This document shows positions 17,557-27,164 of a stretch of 64,000 bases of DNA, one piece after another. Position 1 is the stretch's first letter; every line of letters starts with the position of its first letter. The notes below the pieces were generated by a model. That model did not search any database, was not told where the DNA came from, and worked only from the letters and a program-made list of their open reading frames with translations. This DNA comes from Ignavibacteria bacterium (GTDB taxonomy: Bacteria > Bacteroidota > Ignavibacteria > Tepidaquicellales > Tepidaquicellaceae): NCBI GenBank assembly GCA_016719565.1, contig JADJYU010000013.1:62001-126000 (forward strand), written 5' to 3'. The position numbers were made by a program, and so were the translations under genes.

Positions 17557-17847
17557 ACTAAGCTAAATATTAAAAAAATTACTTAAATGAACTGATATTC
17601 TCATAAAATCAAACTTTTTGAAAATAAACGCAATACTCTCTGACTAAGAATAAACAAAATTCGATTTTTCATAAATAATCATAAATCATAATTTTGTGCA
17701 GTTCAAAAATAAACCATCATCCCGGTCAGAACTTTCCTTCTGCTGTAAATTTCCGGATACATAATATCGGGGCGGGTAGTTTATAAAGCAATTTCCTGTA
17801 TTAAGGAAACTCCTTTAGATAAAATTATAAAATTTTTATTAATTAAA

Positions 17848-20304
17848 ATGAAAGAAGGTAAAATGAGAATGCAAAATTTTTTAAAAGTATTTTTTATTAT
17901 TGCTGTATCCCTGATCAGTCTTAACAATTCTGAAGCGCAGATGTTCTGGAATCAGACTGCATCATTTAACGGCACAAGCTCCAGCTATATTGCCGTTCCG
18001 AATTCAGCTACAGTAAATATCACCGGCAGCTTTTCATTTGAAGCGTGGATAAACCCTTCATCATTATCCGGATCTTCAAAAGGAATTATAGCAAAAGGCG
18101 GAGCGCTGGGCACTACATTACGGTATGGGATAAGACTCGGAGCGAACGGCAGGATTACTGTTTCAACAAACGGCGCTACAAGGTTAATATCGAGAGTTTC
18201 AACTCCGATTGAGGCAAATAAGTGGACGCATCTTGCTGTCACTTATAATGCTTCCACAAGTTTTTTCGTAATTTATCTGAACGGATTATCAGATACTACA
18301 TCTACTGTTGCCGGAGCTAATCCTGCTTCAAATACTGATTCATTGTATTTAGGTATCAGCGGAAGCTCAACGCCGTTCAGCGGACAGATGGATGAAGTCA
18401 GACTTTGGAATAAACTGGTATTGGATGATGATATATCTGACCGTTACGCTTCAACACTGTCTGCAAATACCGGTGTATACAACGGACTTGTAATGTCAAT
18501 GACATTTCAGGATGAAAATTCTTCCGGTGCTGATTTTAATACGCGTGATATGAGCGGAACAGGAAATGACGGCAAGGCAAAAAATATCACAGCAGTTAAT
18601 CAAAGCAATAATCCATACAGCACCATTCACAATAATGAATCAGTAAAACTTGACGGGACAAACAGCTACCTGGCGGCAAATGATTCTGTTACACTCGACG
18701 CTGTTAATGCTATCACGCTGGAATGCTGGGTCTATCCGCTTTCCACCGCCGCTGCTACTTATATATCTAAAGGTTCGGCAGCTCCTGTATATTTTTTAGG
18801 CTGGGATGGTTCAAAGATTGTTGCAAAGATAAATAATTCAAGCGTAATAGCATTTATAAACCCGTCAATTCCTTCAGGCAAATGGTCACATCTTGCTTTT
18901 GTTTACAACAGCAGCGGTTCATATAATTTATACATAAACGGAGTGCCGCAGTTTGCGGGGAATAATCCTCTTGGAAATATAAATACCAATTCAGATTCTC
19001 TTTACATCGGGGGAGGACCGGGCGCGCTCAGTGATTTTAACGGATACATAGATGAAGTAAGAATTACAAAGAATCACTCAAAGTCAGAATATGAAATACT
19101 CTCTAATTTAAACAATTCTATTGACTTATCGAATGACCCGTCAGCAGGTCAGGTAAATATATCATATAACTTCGACGGAATGCTAATCGATAATGCTAAC
19201 AACGGCGGAACGAAATTAAGATTTAACGGCAATGCGAAATTCAGTCATCCTGCTTCCATAGGCAATACTCCGGTATCTCCAATGACAAGAGATGAAAACA
19301 ACAGATTATCCAAAGGATATTATATAAAAAGAATTGCAAAAAATGTACCGACTTCAGGTTCGTCCGGTGCAACGCTGGATACTTTAACAATAAATGAGAA
19401 TGTAATTATCAGTGATGTGAATTTATTTGTAGCTATTAATCATCAGAATACTTCGCAGCTGACTATAGTTCTCACTGCTCCAAACGGTGACTCTGTCAGA
19501 GTATTAAACGGTATTAGCGTTACTACAATAGATGACGGACTGGTAACTGTCTTTGATGATCAGGCGGACAGCTCGCTTTTCAACGGAAGATATATAACTT
19601 TATCTCCGGCATTCAAACCCGCAAATTCACTGAACACTGCTTTCACAGGCGGTGACAGGTCTCAGGGAAAATGGAGATTAAGAATTACCGACAACGCAGG
19701 AGGTTCGACAGGCATATTGTATGGATGGGGAATTCAGTTCAATAATCAGACTGAAACAAGATTAAATCTGAATGTCGGAATTCTGATACAGGGATTTTAT
19801 AATGCAGGTACTGAATTAATGGTAAGGGATACAATGAGAATTTACGCCCGGGATTCTGAAAGTCCTTATACAATAATCGACTCTTCGATTGCATATCTGA
19901 GTAATACCGGTTTAGGTTTATTCAGTTTAAAAGCAAGCATGCTTAAATATAAAATTCAGTTACAGCTTAAGCATAGAAATTCAATAGAGACCTGGGCTGG
20001 AGAGGAGGGAATATCCTTAAACTTTTTGGATGTCAGTTATGATTTCTTCGGCAATCCCTCCAGAGCATTTGGTGAGAATCTCATTCAGGTTGATCCGTTT
20101 CCGCTTTACGCAATATATAATGGAGATGTGAATCAGGACAATACAATAGATATAACTGATATGACATTAATCGATAATGATGTCTTCAGCTTTTCTTCAG
20201 GATATTTATCAACTGATGTTACAGGTGATAATTTAATTGACTTAAATGACTATTCTATCACGGATAACAATGCGGCAAATTTTGTGAGCGCGGTGATACC
20301 TTAG
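17848..20304 (+). CDS. Secreted two-LamG, P-domain protein with dockerin-like C-terminus
   Basis: 818 residues. After a signal peptide (about 1-31) come two LamG/concanavalin-type domains (about 37-200 and 265-415), each with the FEAWINP/LECWVYP strand, the KWTHLAVTYN/KWSHLAFVYN strand and a DEVRLW/DEVRIT strand. Next is a proprotein-convertase P-domain-like region (about 500-635; VNLFVAINHQNTSQLTIVLTAPNGD, GKWRLRITDNAGG). The tail at about 755-815 has two Ca-loop repeats, GDVNQDNTIDITDMTLIDND and DVTGDNLIDLNDYSITDNN, spaced as in dockerin type I. No Por sorting domain is present, unlike the neighbouring secreted proteins. It probably binds glycans or adheres at the surface; no catalytic domain is seen. 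Confidence 0.85.
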   Translation: MKEGKMRMQNFLKVFFIIAVSLISLNNSEAQMFWNQTASFNGTSSSYIAVPNSATVNITGSFSFEAWINPSSLSGSSKGIIAKGGALGTTLRYGIRLGANGRITVSTNGATRLISRVSTPIEANKWTHLAVTYNASTSFFVIYLNGLSDTTSTVAGANPASNTDSLYLGISGSSTPFSGQMDEVRLWNKLVLDDDISDRYASTLSANTGVYNGLVMSMTFQDENSSGADFNTRDMSGTGNDGKAKNITAVNQSNNPYSTIHNNESVKLDGTNSYLAANDSVTLDAVNAITLECWVYPLSTAAATYISKGSAAPVYFLGWDGSKIVAKINNSSVIAFINPSIPSGKWSHLAFVYNSSGSYNLYINGVPQFAGNNPLGNINTNSDSLYIGGGPGALSDFNGYIDEVRITKNHSKSEYEILSNLNNSIDLSNDPSAGQVNISYNFDGMLIDNANNGGTKLRFNGNAKFSHPASIGNTPVSPMTRDENNRLSKGYYIKRIAKNVPTSGSSGATLDTLTINENVIISDVNLFVAINHQNTSQLTIVLTAPNGDSVRVLNGISVTTIDDGLVTVFDDQADSSLFNGRYITLSPAFKPANSLNTAFTGGDRSQGKWRLRITDNAGGSTGILYGWGIQFNNQTETRLNLNVGILIQGFYNAGTELMVRDTMRIYARDSESPYTIIDSSIAYLSNTGLGLFSLKASMLKYKIQLQLKHRNSIETWAGEEGISLNFLDVSYDFFGNPSRAFGENLIQVDPFPLYAIYNGDVNQDNTIDITDMTLIDNDVFSFSSGYLSTDVTGDNLIDLNDYSITDNNAANFVSAVIP

Positions 20305-20336
20305 GATTTTTAAACATGAATGCCTCCTTCCACCTC

Positions 20337-20360
20337 CTTCCCAAGCCCCAGCTTGGGAAG
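20337..20360. repeat. Palindromic element, copy 1
   Basis: Arms CTTCCCAAGC and GCTTGGGAAG around a four-base CCCA loop, shortly after the stop of the LamG gene. Copies 2 (20479-20502) and 3 (23900-23923) carry the loop in the opposite orientation (TGGG). It could act as a transcript end or stabilising hairpin, but there is no convincing T-run. Confidence 0.75.
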
Positions 20361-20478
20361 GAAAGCGGAAAGATTAATAGTACGGAGTAATTTTCAATCC
20401 ACAATTCCCTCCCTTTAAAAAAAATATAGCTGAGCTGTATTTCTATTCTTCTGCTTTTTTTCTAAATATTCTTCTTCA

Positions 20479-20502
20479 CTTCCCAAGCTGGGGCTTGGGA
20501 AG
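20479..20502. repeat. Palindromic element, copy 2
   Basis: Same arms as at 20337, with a TGGG loop and the shared 3' flank GAGAGAGTGAAA. It lies about 75 bp upstream of the first of the two paralogous T9SS genes. Confidence 0.75.
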
Positions 20503-20511
20503 GAGAGAGTG

Positions 20512-20576
20512 AAATATTTCCATTTGAATTTTAAAAACCTTATCCTTAAATTATAAAAAATTCACGGAGGTTATTT
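20512..20576 (+). promoter_or_regulatory. Duplicated 5' region with strong Shine-Dalgarno, upstream of the first paralogue
   Basis: Almost the same sequence precedes both paralogous genes: 20512-20576 and 22282-22346, with ATTTCCATTTGAA, then TATCCTTAAATTA and ACGGAGG seven bases before the ATG. Conservation of the non-coding part suggests it includes the promoter. ACGGAGG is an unusually good Shine-Dalgarno for this group. The exact -33/-7 elements are not certain. Confidence 0.6.
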
Positions 20577-22112
20577 ATGGAAAACATAATTAAGATCAAA
20601 ATATTATTATTGGTTTTTCTTTTATTCTTTTCCTTAAAAGAAAATATATTTTCTCAGTCCGGAAACATTGACACTTCACACATACTGCTCAGCTCTTCTG
20701 ACTTTGACTACAAAAATCCGCAGTTCGATAAATCAATGGAAACAATAGGTTATTTTGTCAGAGACTGCCTGTTTGCTTATGAAAAATGGAGCAGTCCGGA
20801 TGTTTCAAAAGTATGTGTCAGATTTATGATTTATAATTCTCTCGGCGCAGAGACTGAATTCGGAGCCGGGAATTCTCTGAATATAAAACCTGCAGTTGCT
20901 TATTCTGACGCGGACTGGCCGCATTATTCAAATAATGAAGGTGCGGTTATTTATCAGACAGATCAGAACGGTAACTTTGATTTATTCATATCTTTTTATG
21001 ACACGGTCAGCTGGAGCGCTCCGGCAGCAGCCGTTTCGGGTCCTGAGGATGAAACAGATCCCGTAATTGTATCTTTCAGCAGAGATAATTTTTTTAATAT
21101 TGTGATCGCATATAAAAGAGGAAGTGATATTTATTTGAAAAGTTATTACTGCGGTGTCTGGCGTGATGAAATAAATATTACGGCTGGAGACAGTCTGAAC
21201 TGCTTTTCACCTGCTCTGATAAAATCTTTTGGAAGCGCCGGTCCCTTTTATATCGCTTATCTGAGAGAAAGTGACAGTCTGAGAAATTCAATTTACTACG
21301 TACCATTTCAGGTAAATTCAGACGGCAGCATAAATTTAAATTCCTCTGTAATAAATATTTCACAGCCAAACTCTCAGGATAATATCAGGTTCTCAAACGG
21401 CCTAAATAACATTATGCTTAATTATGATTATGATACTCTTGGATATAAGCATTTTTATTCGGCTATGATTGGCGGAAGTACATATAAACTATTTAATCAA
21501 AGTTTAGGTAATCCGGGAGATAACTACGGAGGAACAGGTTCATCACATGGGGATATAACTTCTGATTTTCCGGGCGGATATAGTATATACACATGGATCT
21601 CAAAGGTTGGCGATTCTGTAAATACAATTGTAAGAAGTTATACTCATAGTTATGGCAAGTTTTATACAGGTAACAGTTCAGCGTCAGCATTTGTAAACTC
21701 CAGCACAAAATTAATCCATGGTCCGCCGTCTAATTATTTCAGGATAAGAATTCTCTGGGAAAAAGATATTAACGGCAGGACTGCTTTGATGGAAACATTC
21801 CGTGATGATTTCCTTTCTTCAATATCCGGAGATAACGGGACTCCTGTGGGTTTTAAGCTTTATCAGAATTATCCGAACCCGTTTAATCCGAATACAATAA
21901 TAAATTATGAGATCGAAGCTGCGGATTTTATATCAATAAAGATTTACAATATTAAAGGAGAAGAGATTGCTTCGCTTGTAAATGAAAGAAAGAATGCAGG
22001 GAGTTATTCAGCGGAGTTTAACGGAAGTGATTTTGCGAGCGGGATCTATTTTTATTCTCTGACATTTGACGGCAAACCGGTTGATACAAAACGGATGATA
22101 CTTTTGAAATAG
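20577..22112 (+). CDS. T9SS-exported protein, first of two tandem paralogues
   Basis: 511 residues: a signal peptide (about 1-27), a middle region of six or so beta-propeller-like segments (PAVAYSDADWPHYSNNEGAV, NFDLFISFYDTVSW, IVIAYKRGSDIYLKSYY), and a C-terminal Por sorting domain (QNYPNPFNPNTIINYEI to DTKRMILLK, about residues 425-511). No catalytic motif is visible; a surface-exposed propeller is the best structural guess. The next gene at 22347 is a full-length paralogue with near-identical N- and C-termini. The start is fixed by the ACGGAGG ribosome binding site. Confidence 0.86.
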   Translation: MENIIKIKILLLVFLLFFSLKENIFSQSGNIDTSHILLSSSDFDYKNPQFDKSMETIGYFVRDCLFAYEKWSSPDVSKVCVRFMIYNSLGAETEFGAGNSLNIKPAVAYSDADWPHYSNNEGAVIYQTDQNGNFDLFISFYDTVSWSAPAAAVSGPEDETDPVIVSFSRDNFFNIVIAYKRGSDIYLKSYYCGVWRDEINITAGDSLNCFSPALIKSFGSAGPFYIAYLRESDSLRNSIYYVPFQVNSDGSINLNSSVINISQPNSQDNIRFSNGLNNIMLNYDYDTLGYKHFYSAMIGGSTYKLFNQSLGNPGDNYGGTGSSHGDITSDFPGGYSIYTWISKVGDSVNTIVRSYTHSYGKFYTGNSSASAFVNSSTKLIHGPPSNYFRIRILWEKDINGRTALMETFRDDFLSSISGDNGTPVGFKLYQNYPNPFNPNTIINYEIEAADFISIKIYNIKGEEIASLVNERKNAGSYSAEFNGSDFASGIYFYSLTFDGKPVDTKRMILLK

Positions 22113-22281
22113 AGTCCTGTATATTCAGCTAATGATGTGAAAAGTATCAGCGATGTCAAATTTATTTAAATTTTAAATCCGTTTAGGACGGAATTGAAAA
22201 ATCACATACTCATCCCAAACTTACTCATTCCCAACTTATTCATTCAGGGGGATGTGAACAAGAGGTTTAAAAGTCCAAAAC

Positions 22282-22346
22282 CAATATTTCCATTTGAAAT
22301 TTAAAAACACTATCCTTAAATTATTAAAAATTCACGGAGGTTATTT
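22282..22346 (+). promoter_or_regulatory. Duplicated 5' region upstream of the second paralogue
   Basis: Near-identical to 20512-20576, including ACGGAGG before the ATG, with a few single-base differences. It shows that the duplication unit included the control region. The 235-bp space before it (22113-22346) has a small hairpin-like TCCGTTTAGGACGGA near 22180 and no gene. Confidence 0.6.
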
Positions 22347-23867
22347 ATGGAAAACATAATTAAGATCAAAATATTATTATTGGTTTTTCTTTTATTCTTT
22401 TCAGCAAAAGAAAATATATTTTCTCAGTCCGGAAACAATGACACTTCACACATACTGCTCAGTTCTTCTGACTTTGACTACAAAAATCCGCAGTTCGATA
22501 AATCAATGGCTTCTCTAAATTATTTTATAAGAGACGGCCTGTTTGCTTATGAAAAATGGAGCAGTCCCGATGCTTCAAAAGTTTGTGTAAGATTTATGAA
22601 TTATAACTCTCTCGGCGCAGAGACTGAATTCGGAGCAGAGAACTCACTGAATATAAAACCTGCAGTTGCTTATTCTGACGGGCACTGGCCGCATTATACA
22701 AATAATGAAGGAGCGGTTATCTATCAATCGGATCAGAACGGAAACTATGATATTTTTATTTCGCTTTACGATACTATAAACTGGAGTGCTCCTTTTGCAG
22801 TAGTATCCGGTCCGGAAGACGAAACGGATCCGGCAATTTTATCTTATACCGGGAATAATGTTTTCAATATTGTGATCGCTTATAAAAGAGGTGCTGATAT
22901 TTATATGAAAAGTTATTACAACGGTGTCTGGAAAGATGAAGTTAATATTACGGCTGATGACAGTCTGAACTGCTTTTCACCTGCTTTGACAAAACCTAAT
23001 TTTTTAATTGCTTATCAAAGAGAACATGACAGTCTGAGAAATTCAATTTCCTACAGATCATTTCAGATAAATTCAGACGGCAGCATAAATTTAAATCCCG
23101 CTTTAATAAATATATCACAGCCAAACTCTCAGGATAATATCAGGTTCTCAAACGGTCTTAATTACAGCATGCTTAATTATGATTATGATACGCTTGGAAA
23201 TAAGCATTTTTATTCTGCAATGATAATCGGAAGTACATATAAACTTATTAATCAGAGTTCAGATCAGCCGGGAGATAATTACGGAGGTACAGGTTCATCG
23301 CATGTAGATATAACTTCTGATTTTCCGGCCGGATATAGTTTATATACATGGACCTCAAAGATTGGTGATTCGGTAAAGACAATTGTAAGAAATTACGGTT
23401 TCGAAAGTATTGACAGCTATTATGCAGGTGATAGTTCAGCATCAGCTTTTGTAAACTCCAGCACAAAATTAATCCATGGTATTAATAATTTATACAGGAT
23501 AAGAATTCTCTGGCATAAAGAAATTAACGGCAGGACTGCTTTTATGGAAACATTCCGTGATGACTATCTTTCATCGATATCCGGAGATAACTGGACGCCT
23601 GTTGGTTTTAAGCTTTATCAGAATTATCCGAATCCGTTTAATCCGAATACAATTATAAATTATGAGATCGATGTGCCGGAATTCATATCAATAAAGATTT
23701 ACAATATTAAAGGAGAAGAAATTGCTTCGCTTGTAAATGAAAGAAAGAATGCAGGAAGTTATTCTGCGGAGTTTGACGGAAGTGATCTCGCGAGCGGGAT
23801 CTATTTCTATTCTCTGACAATTGACGGCAAACCGGTTGATACAAAACGGATGATTCTTTTGAAATAG
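22347..23867 (+). CDS. T9SS-exported protein, second tandem paralogue
   Basis: 506 residues, collinear with the 511-residue protein directly upstream over its whole length. The signal peptide and sorting domain are the most alike, and the middle region is the most diverged (for example PAVAYSDGHWPHYTNNEGAV versus DADWPHYSNNEGAV). The Por sorting domain reads QNYPNPFNPNTIINYEI and ends DTKRMILLK. Small in-frame deletions near residues 215-222 account for the length difference. It probably has the same surface role as its neighbour, with sequence change concentrated in exposed loops. Confidence 0.86.
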   Translation: MENIIKIKILLLVFLLFFSAKENIFSQSGNNDTSHILLSSSDFDYKNPQFDKSMASLNYFIRDGLFAYEKWSSPDASKVCVRFMNYNSLGAETEFGAENSLNIKPAVAYSDGHWPHYTNNEGAVIYQSDQNGNYDIFISLYDTINWSAPFAVVSGPEDETDPAILSYTGNNVFNIVIAYKRGADIYMKSYYNGVWKDEVNITADDSLNCFSPALTKPNFLIAYQREHDSLRNSISYRSFQINSDGSINLNPALINISQPNSQDNIRFSNGLNYSMLNYDYDTLGNKHFYSAMIIGSTYKLINQSSDQPGDNYGGTGSSHVDITSDFPAGYSLYTWTSKIGDSVKTIVRNYGFESIDSYYAGDSSASAFVNSSTKLIHGINNLYRIRILWHKEINGRTAFMETFRDDYLSSISGDNWTPVGFKLYQNYPNPFNPNTIINYEIDVPEFISIKIYNIKGEEIASLVNERKNAGSYSAEFDGSDLASGIYFYSLTIDGKPVDTKRMILLK

Positions 23868-23899
23868 GCATACGGAAATTCAACATTTCATTTTTCAAT

Positions 23900-23923
23900 C
23901 TTCCCAAGCTGGGGCTTGGGAAG
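23900..23923. repeat. Palindromic element, copy 3
   Basis: CTTCCCAAGC / GCTTGGGAAG with a TGGG loop and the GAGAGAGTGAAA flank also seen after copy 2. It lies 33 bp after the stop of the second paralogue. Confidence 0.75.
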
Positions 23924-24022
23924 GAGAGAGTGAAAATTTTGGCTTAGGAAGGAGGCTTAAAGCATTTCATCTAACTTTTTAATTTGAACTGTATTAATTA
24001 AATTGTTCTCAAAAAAAATTCT

Positions 24023-25819
24023 ATGAGAAAATTACTACTCCTTTTTATATTTACACTCTGCTTTTTTCATACTTTAATATCCATAGCTCAGACTGTCGAA
24101 GAGAAGGAATTATTTGATTTAAAATATGAAGGCAATGCTGATATTTATAGTTTCATCTCAGACGAAAAATCCGGAAATTACTGTTACGCTTACAAGGTGC
24201 CCGGTCAGGAAAAATTTTTTCTGATATCGCGAGACGGTGAATCTGAGAAGTATGATTATTTTTTCCCGTTTGATGTAAAATTTGATTCGCGCGGAAATTA
24301 TTTCGCAGTGGCAGTTAACAATGTTCAGGACTACGGAACTGACAATAATTTTCTTGTTGTAAACGGCAAGACAGTAAAGGGGCTTGAATTCATTGAGACT
24401 TACAGCAGCTTCATGAATAAATCAGATGAATTCGTTTTTGTATTTAAAACCGGAGATAAGTTTTATTTCGGATATGCTAAAGCTGACGGAAGTTTCAGAC
24501 AGTCGGAAAGCTATGACAATATAAAGACGATGTATAACTCTGTTCAGGAAAGATATTATGACGGAGAGGACGGAAATACCTCAGCAGATTATTACTACTA
24601 TAATGATAAAGGAGAAAGAGGATTCATAATTATTAAAGACGGGAACGCAGGGTTAAAATTCGGTGATGATGTTACGATGACGGAATACTCGGACATTAAT
24701 GAATCCAGCGTTACTTTCAACAAGAATAATGAACTTTCCTTTATTGCAAAGACCGGAGGAAGATTCTATGAAAAAGCGGGAAATGAATTTGCTGTTTCAG
24801 GAAGTAAGGTCTATAAAAGTTTTGATTATGTATATCCGCCATTGATGTTCAGCAGTGAAAACATTCCTTTATATTCGGCAGGTGATTCTACAGGTGAATA
24901 TTCGAAGAGTGTTTTTTTTGTCTCGGGCAGTGATAAGCTTCCAGTGAATATGCTGACCGGGGATGAACCTGTTCAGTTTATGGATCTCTATGATATTAAA
25001 GTTCTTCCCGGAGGCGGATACTCTTACTTTGCAATGCAGGAAGTTATTGTGAAAGCAAAGAGTTTTGATCCGGGTCAGTATGATAATTATTTTAACAAGA
25101 CTTACTACGTAAAGGACGGAAATGCATTCCCGCTTGGGTACAATATTGGAAAGATAGTTTATGACGCGGAAGGTAATTTAATATATTCAGGAATTGCTGA
25201 TCTTGATAAGAATGAAAACATTCTGATGCAAAGCAACGGTCAGAGCATAATTGTAATTGGTCAGGGTGATTACAATTATATCGCTGATTACGGGATAACA
25301 AAAGACGGTGTAATTTATTACTTCGGTCAGAAGATCGCTGAACCTGAAAAAGACATTATTCCTGCTGCGGGTTTTTACTTCGGCAATGAACTTAAAGATA
25401 AGTTTCAATATGTAACATATCAGGGCGTAGGTAATGAACTTTCAATGCTGCAGATGAATCCTTTAAACGGCGGATATGCAGTCTGCGCTGAGGAAATTTA
25501 CAGGGAAAATATATATAAAAGTTATATAGTTACAGACAAAGGAAAACTTGATTTCCCCGCAAACTCTCAGACCGGAAGCGGAAGCTTTTTCAGGATCGGT
25601 AATATGTTTTATACTAAAAGCGGAAAGCTGTTTTATACTGGTACAACGGAAGTTGATACTTCGGTTTATTATTATACAGATGAAATATATACTGATGACA
25701 GATCTCTCGGTAAACATTATAATTTTATCAAAGACCTGAAGTATGACAGCGCTAAGGATGAAATTACATTTCTTGCAGCTAGAAAAAATAAAATATATGC
25801 AGTCAATATAAGGTACTGA
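24023..25819 (+). CDS. Hypothetical secreted beta-rich protein
   Basis: 598 residues with a signal peptide (MRKLLLLFIFTLCFFHTLISIAQ). The rest is made of repeated short strand-turn-strand units with Tyr, Phe, Gly and Asp (NFLVVNGKTVKGLEFIE, KFYFGYAKADGSF, YYYNDKGERGFIIIKDG). This resembles a beta-propeller or other solenoid of the kind formed by WG-type repeats. There is no Por sorting domain and no recognisable catalytic site. Periplasmic or outer-membrane-associated location is inferred from the signal peptide alone. It lies 55 bp upstream of the membrane protein at 25875, and the pair may be co-transcribed. Confidence 0.72.
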   Translation: MRKLLLLFIFTLCFFHTLISIAQTVEEKELFDLKYEGNADIYSFISDEKSGNYCYAYKVPGQEKFFLISRDGESEKYDYFFPFDVKFDSRGNYFAVAVNNVQDYGTDNNFLVVNGKTVKGLEFIETYSSFMNKSDEFVFVFKTGDKFYFGYAKADGSFRQSESYDNIKTMYNSVQERYYDGEDGNTSADYYYYNDKGERGFIIIKDGNAGLKFGDDVTMTEYSDINESSVTFNKNNELSFIAKTGGRFYEKAGNEFAVSGSKVYKSFDYVYPPLMFSSENIPLYSAGDSTGEYSKSVFFVSGSDKLPVNMLTGDEPVQFMDLYDIKVLPGGGYSYFAMQEVIVKAKSFDPGQYDNYFNKTYYVKDGNAFPLGYNIGKIVYDAEGNLIYSGIADLDKNENILMQSNGQSIIVIGQGDYNYIADYGITKDGVIYYFGQKIAEPEKDIIPAAGFYFGNELKDKFQYVTYQGVGNELSMLQMNPLNGGYAVCAEEIYRENIYKSYIVTDKGKLDFPANSQTGSGSFFRIGNMFYTKSGKLFYTGTTEVDTSVYYYTDEIYTDDRSLGKHYNFIKDLKYDSAKDEITFLAARKNKIYAVNIRY

Positions 25820-25874
25820 TACAACAGCTTCAGATAATATTTCCAAAAGTTTATTAATTAAATTTTAAACTGTC

Positions 25875-27164
25875 ATGGAAAATAAAATAAACTGCCAGCG
25901 TTTTAATCTTGCTTTAGCATTACTCTTCGTCTATCTGATCTCAGTAACCGGATCAAACTCACTATATTCTCAGCAGGGAGGAAACACTTCTGCGGATACA
26001 AATACTGTTCATCAGAGAACGGTAGTATCCGGAAACACCGATCCGTTGATCACGAAAGGCGGGTCGGAGAAAATATTAGTAGAAGAAGTTATAAGCGAGA
26101 GCACAGGAATAAACGAAGGTAATCTCGGAGATTATATCACATTAAAGATCAGCAACATTCAGGATCTTCTGGATGAGAGCAAAACAAAAGGGAAGCCGCT
26201 GATCCTTTACATTGACGGACTTGAAGTGAAGAATATCAGCGCAAGAGTGATAAGAGATTCTACATCGAAGGGCTGGCTGAAATTTCAGCTTAAGATGAAA
26301 GGCGCTGAAGAGTCCTGGCTTGAGTTACTGAGAAGACCTGAGCTTACTTCTAAATCTGCAAATCTTGTTACCATCAGCGCAGGTATTGAAGGAGAAAAGG
26401 AAATTGAATCCGGTAAGGATAATTTCTCACTGGTGATATATTCCGAAATGGATTACTTTCAGTTCATTGCTGTCTCGATCCTTTTGCTTCTTATTACTAT
26501 CTATCTCGCGGTGAAAACGGATATGCTCAGAGAACCTGCAATAGATGTTACATCAAAAGAAAAAAGACCTTACAGTCTTGCGCTTACTCAAATGGCTTTC
26601 TGGTCTTATCTTGTGATCTCTTCTTACCTCGCATTATATATCATCACTAAAGAATTTCCGTCCATCACAAATTCAGTACTGGCTTTGATCGGGATAAGCT
26701 CAGCTACTGCGCTCGGTTCAGTACTTATAAATTATAAAAAGATTAATGAGTCAAAAGAGAAAATTATTTCACTGAAATCAGAACTGAAAGCAATTGATGA
26801 CAGGGTGGAAAGTATCCATGAACTGTCGGGAAAGGAAAAAACTCCGATGCGTCTGGAAGAATTCAGGAATGAGCTTGAGCATCTTAATAAGAAACAGTAT
26901 GAGTTAAATGACACGATCAGAGAAACTAATAAGTATCAGGATTATCACTGCAAAGGATTTGTAAATGATATACTGTCGGATTCATGCGGAGTAAGTCTTT
27001 ACAGATTTCAGATCGCAGTATGGACTTTGGTGCTCGGATATATTTTTATTTTCACAGTGTGGAACAGTCTGATGATGCCGGAGTTTGATAATACGCTGCT
27101 TGCTCTGATGGGGATAAGTTCAGGTACATATCTCGGCTTTAAATTTCCCGAGCAGAGACAATAG
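25875..27164 (+). CDS. Hypothetical membrane protein with an internally duplicated transmembrane module
   Basis: 429 residues. A signal peptide and an extracytoplasmic beta domain (about 75-190; GDYITLKISNIQDLLDE, KPLILYIDGLEV) precede a first transmembrane helix near 195-214. A transmembrane module follows with TQMAFWSYLVISSYLALYI and LALIGISSATALGS (about 233-285). After a charged coiled-coil stretch (about 288-350) the same module appears again: FQIAVWTLVLGYIFIF and LALMGISSGTYLGF near the C-terminus. The duplicated xxMAFWS/xxIAVWT and LALxGISSxT motifs are the strongest features. I do not recognise a named family. It ends directly against the convergent comEC gene. Confidence 0.75.
   Translation: MENKINCQRFNLALALLFVYLISVTGSNSLYSQQGGNTSADTNTVHQRTVVSGNTDPLITKGGSEKILVEEVISESTGINEGNLGDYITLKISNIQDLLDESKTKGKPLILYIDGLEVKNISARVIRDSTSKGWLKFQLKMKGAEESWLELLRRPELTSKSANLVTISAGIEGEKEIESGKDNFSLVIYSEMDYFQFIAVSILLLLITIYLAVKTDMLREPAIDVTSKEKRPYSLALTQMAFWSYLVISSYLALYIITKEFPSITNSVLALIGISSATALGSVLINYKKINESKEKIISLKSELKAIDDRVESIHELSGKEKTPMRLEEFRNELEHLNKKQYELNDTIRETNKYQDYHCKGFVNDILSDSCGVSLYRFQIAVWTLVLGYIFIFTVWNSLMMPEFDNTLLALMGISSGTYLGFKFPEQRQ

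Noticed and set aside
25463..25846. 127-codon minus-strand frame within 24023-25819
   Set aside because: Shadow of the plus-strand secreted protein; no signal peptide or family pattern.
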